A stretch of 64,000 nt of DNA, taken from positions 1 to 64,000 of the forward strand of contig NZ_FNRM01000005.1 of NCBI RefSeq assembly GCF_900107845.1, in the 5' to 3' direction. Position numbers and translations under genes: made by a program. This document shows positions 62,067-64,000 of this stretch, one piece after another. The DNA comes from Alkalimonas amylolytica (GTDB lineage Bacteria; Pseudomonadota; Gammaproteobacteria; Enterobacterales; Alteromonadaceae). The notes beneath the pieces are model-generated. The model searched no databases, had not been told where the DNA came from, and saw nothing but the letters and a program-made list of their open reading frames with translations. Numbering within the stretch: the first letter of the stretch is position 1; every line of letters starts with the position of its first letter.

Positions 62067-62093
62067 CTTTATATAATTCAAGCAGCCTGACCA

Positions 62094-62102
62094 TGTGGAT
62101 AA
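62094..62102 (-). promoter_or_regulatory. DnaA box TTATCCACA (strong)
   Basis: TGTGGATAA on the plus strand, the complement of the strong R1/R4 box consensus. Confidence 0.88.
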
Positions 62103-62111
62103 GTAGACTGG

Positions 62112-62120
62112 TTATCCATA
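62112..62120 (+). promoter_or_regulatory. DnaA box TTATCCATA
   Basis: Eight of nine bases match the strong consensus. It faces the box at 62094-62102. Confidence 0.7.
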
Positions 62121-62233
62121 GGTTCGATCCTACAGGATCCGGTCTTGATCACAGGATCCGATCGGATCTAATACAATGATCTTTCTTAGAAAAATGACCT
62201 TACACACTGAAAACCAGCTGCTTAGTAGTAACA

Positions 62234-62272
62234 GTAATAAAAGATCTTTAAAAAAGATCCTTTAATTAGATC
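62234..62272 (-). repeat. Three contiguous 13-mers of the DNA unwinding element
   Basis: On the minus strand three adjacent 13-base units each begin GATCT: GATCTAATTAAAG (62260-62272), GATCTTTTTTAAA (62247-62259) and GATCTTTTATTAC (62234-62246). They match the E. coli 13-mer style GATCTnTTnTTTT and repeat with exact 13-base period. Confidence 0.88.
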
Positions 62273-62307
62273 TTTACTGATCCATAGGATCTGAGTTGAT
62301 TTTCAGG

Positions 62308-62337
62308 TTGGTTCCATCCGCTGAAACAGGGTACAAT
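62308..62337 (+). promoter_or_regulatory. mnmG promoter
   Basis: TTGGTT (62308-62313), 18-base spacer, TACAAT (62332-62337), followed by the G/C-containing ACGTGCCC. It lies between the 13-mers and the gene, where the E. coli gidA promoter is found. Confidence 0.55.
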
Positions 62338-62391
62338 ACGTGCCCTTTTTGCTTAGTAGCGAATTAGTAGCGAAATCATTCGAGGCACCAA

Positions 62392-64000
62392 ATGCACTAC
62401 CAAACCACCTTTGATGTGATCGTAATTGGCGGCGGCCATGCCGGTACTGAAGCTGCGCTTGCTTCAGCACGCATGGGCATGCAAACGCTGTTGCTGACGC
62501 ACAATATTGATACGCTGGGACTAATGTCCTGTAACCCGGCGATTGGTGGTATTGGCAAAGGTCATCTGGTAAAAGAAATAGATGCCTTAGGTGGTGTCAT
62601 GGCGCTAGCTGCTGATCAGGCCGGGATCCAGTTTCGCACTCTGAATGCATCCAAAGGCCCAGCGGTTCGAGCCACCAGAGCCCAAGCCGATCGTCAGCTC
62701 TACAAAGCAGCTATTCGACACAGCCTTGAAAACCAACCTAATTTGTTTATTTTTCAGCAAGCCTGTGACGATCTGATTGTCGAACAGGATCAGGTCAAAG
62801 GTGTGATCACTCAGATGGGCTTGCGCTTTATGGCAAAAGCCGTGGTGCTTACCACAGGTACTTTCCTTGGTGGTCAGATCCATATCGGTTTGCAAAATTA
62901 CAGCGGCGGACGGGCAGGTGATCCACCGGCTATTGCGCTTGCCAGACGTTTGCGGGAATTACCATTACGGGTGGATCGGTTAAAAACCGGCACACCACCC
63001 CGCATTGATGCCAGAAGCATTGATTTTAGTGTGATGCAACCACAGCCTGGCGATACACCCTTGCCGGTGTTTTCCTACATTGGCTCAGTAGCTCAGCATC
63101 CACGGCAGATCCCGTGTTACATCACCTACACCAACCAGCATACCCATGAGGTGATCCGGGGTGGTTTGGATCGCTCACCCATGTACTCTGGTGTGATTGA
63201 AGGCATTGGCCCCCGTTATTGCCCATCGATTGAAGATAAGATCATGCGTTTTGCTGATAAAGATCAGCATCAGATCTTTGTCGAACCAGAAGGCCTGACC
63301 ACGCATGAAGTCTACCCAAACGGCATCTCCACCAGCTTACCTTTTGACGTGCAAATCGAGCTGGTACGCTCCATCAAGGGCTTCGAAAATGCTCATATCA
63401 CCCGGCCGGGCTATGCCATTGAATACGATTTCTTCGATCCACGCGATCTGAAACACTCGCTGGAAACCAAATTTATCCGTGGCTTGTTCTTTGCCGGACA
63501 AATCAACGGCACCACCGGCTATGAAGAAGCTGGAGCTCAGGGGCTTTTGGCAGGTTTGAATGCCGCTTTGCAAGTGCAAGGCAAGGACAGCTGGGCGCCT
63601 GGTCGGGAGCAGGCTTATTTGGGCGTTTTGGTAGACGATTTGACCACCCTGGGTACCAAAGAGCCCTACCGCATGTTCACCAGTCGGGCCGAGTACCGGT
63701 TGATGCTGCGGGAAGACAACGCCGATGCCCGTCTTACTGCCAAAGGCCGTGAGCTTGGCTTGGTGGATGATCTGCGCTGGGCCCGATTCAATGAGAAAAT
63801 GGAACAGATTGCATTGGAACGTCAACGTTTGCAGCAGCAATGGATCCACCCGCAACATCCGGCACTTGCCGATGTCAATGCCTTGTTGAAAACACCGCTT
63901 AGCCGTGAAGCCAGTTTGGAAGAGTTGATCCGTCGCCCTGAGGTGAACTATCGCGATTTGGTGACGATTGAGGGGCTAGGTGTTGAAGGCATCGATCCTT
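62392..64000 (+). CDS. mnmG: tRNA uridine-5-carboxymethylaminomethyl modification enzyme, partial
   Basis: FAD-dependent partner of MnmE in wobble-uridine modification. The reading frame is open from the ATG at 62392 (GAGG six bases before) to the window edge, 536 codons; the family has about 630 residues, so roughly 90 lie outside. The FAD motif [12 protein letters not shown] is at 12-22, Cys47 in [12 protein letters not shown], and the family blocks [21 protein letters not shown] and [16 protein letters not shown] are present. The gene starts at the edge of oriC. Confidence 0.96.
   Translation, partial: MHYQTTFDVIVIGGGHAGTEAALASARMGMQTLLLTHNIDTLGLMSCNPAIGGIGKGHLVKEIDALGGVMALAADQAGIQFRTLNASKGPAVRATRAQADRQLYKAAIRHSLENQPNLFIFQQACDDLIVEQDQVKGVITQMGLRFMAKAVVLTTGTFLGGQIHIGLQNYSGGRAGDPPAIALARRLRELPLRVDRLKTGTPPRIDARSIDFSVMQPQPGDTPLPVFSYIGSVAQHPRQIPCYITYTNQHTHEVIRGGLDRSPMYSGVIEGIGPRYCPSIEDKIMRFADKDQHQIFVEPEGLTTHEVYPNGISTSLPFDVQIELVRSIKGFENAHITRPGYAIEYDFFDPRDLKHSLETKFIRGLFFAGQINGTTGYEEAGAQGLLAGLNAALQVQGKDSWAPGREQAYLGVLVDDLTTLGTKEPYRMFTSRAEYRLMLREDNADARLTAKGRELGLVDDLRWARFNEKMEQIALERQRLQQQWIHPQHPALADVNALLKTPLSREASLEELIRRPEVNYRDLVTIEGLGVEGIDP

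Larger units (their letters stand above)
61950..62300. other. oriC: Chromosomal replication origin oriC
   Basis: Lies between mioC and mnmG, as in E. coli. It contains DnaA boxes TTATACACA (61988-61996), its complement at 62021-62029, TTATCCACA on the minus strand at 62094-62102, and TTATCCATA at 62112-62120. There are 15 GATC sites between 61950 and 62291, and three contiguous 13-mers at 62234-62272. The boxes lie on the mioC side and the 13-mers on the mnmG side, the E. coli order. Replication is expected to spread both ways from here. Confidence 0.95.

Overview
The window is chromosomal DNA of a gammaproteobacterium, carried around the replication origin. Gene content and order resemble Alteromonadales/Chromatiales-type genomes with both E. 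coli-like and Pseudomonas-like blocks; I cannot name the genus. It has a dnaA-dnaN-recF-gyrB operon, glyQS, rpmH-rnpA-yidD-yidC-mnmE, and a textbook mioC-oriC-mnmG origin at the right end. The left edge carries the promoters and boxA leader of an rRNA operon that reads leftward out of the window, next to yrdA as at rrnD of E. coli. I saw no complete rRNA, tRNA, insertion sequence, prophage or CRISPR array.

Layout. 1-450: rRNA operon promoters and leader. 457-2059: yrdA, a DUF1488 gene and aroE. 2052-5681: an accessory block (truncated haemoglobin, NarL-type two-component system, outer-membrane barrel) lying between aroE and hemF. 5817-18169: hemF, tsaC, purEK, yrdD, smg, dprA, a LysM protein, def-fmt-rsmB-trkA and trkH. 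18211-30407: pepQ, slt, fadBA, tusA, an unknown membrane protein, a diguanylate cyclase, an amidohydrolase and a BlaI/M56-TonB pair with two visible operators. 30577-40498: a double-receiver protein, glyQS and the dnaA operon. 40944-44764: rpmH-rnpA-yidD-yidC and mnmE.

44767-59465 is an accessory segment between mnmE and the origin. It holds corA, an outer-membrane protein, a cryptochrome-DASH, an AI-2E family permease, a stress-like cluster and a SWIM-SNF2 helicase with trxC. The stress-like cluster contains a DUF3185 protein, a lysine-rich 55-residue protein, a large catalase, a four-helix membrane protein, a 23-residue hydrophobic peptide and a double PRC-barrel protein. Then come deaD, mioC, oriC and the 5' part of mnmG.

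How it fits together. Both ends hold growth-rate-linked functions: rRNA promoters with GC-rich discriminators, translation genes, and initiation. The dnaA promoter has a consensus DnaA box inside its spacer, which suggests autoregulation. The origin has two-way DnaA boxes and three exactly contiguous GATC 13-mers. The most interesting less-described material is the stress-like cluster with two very small genes (about 49.9-55.6 kb), the TonB-ended BlaR1-like protein, and the high GATC density that runs from the origin into mioC and mnmG.
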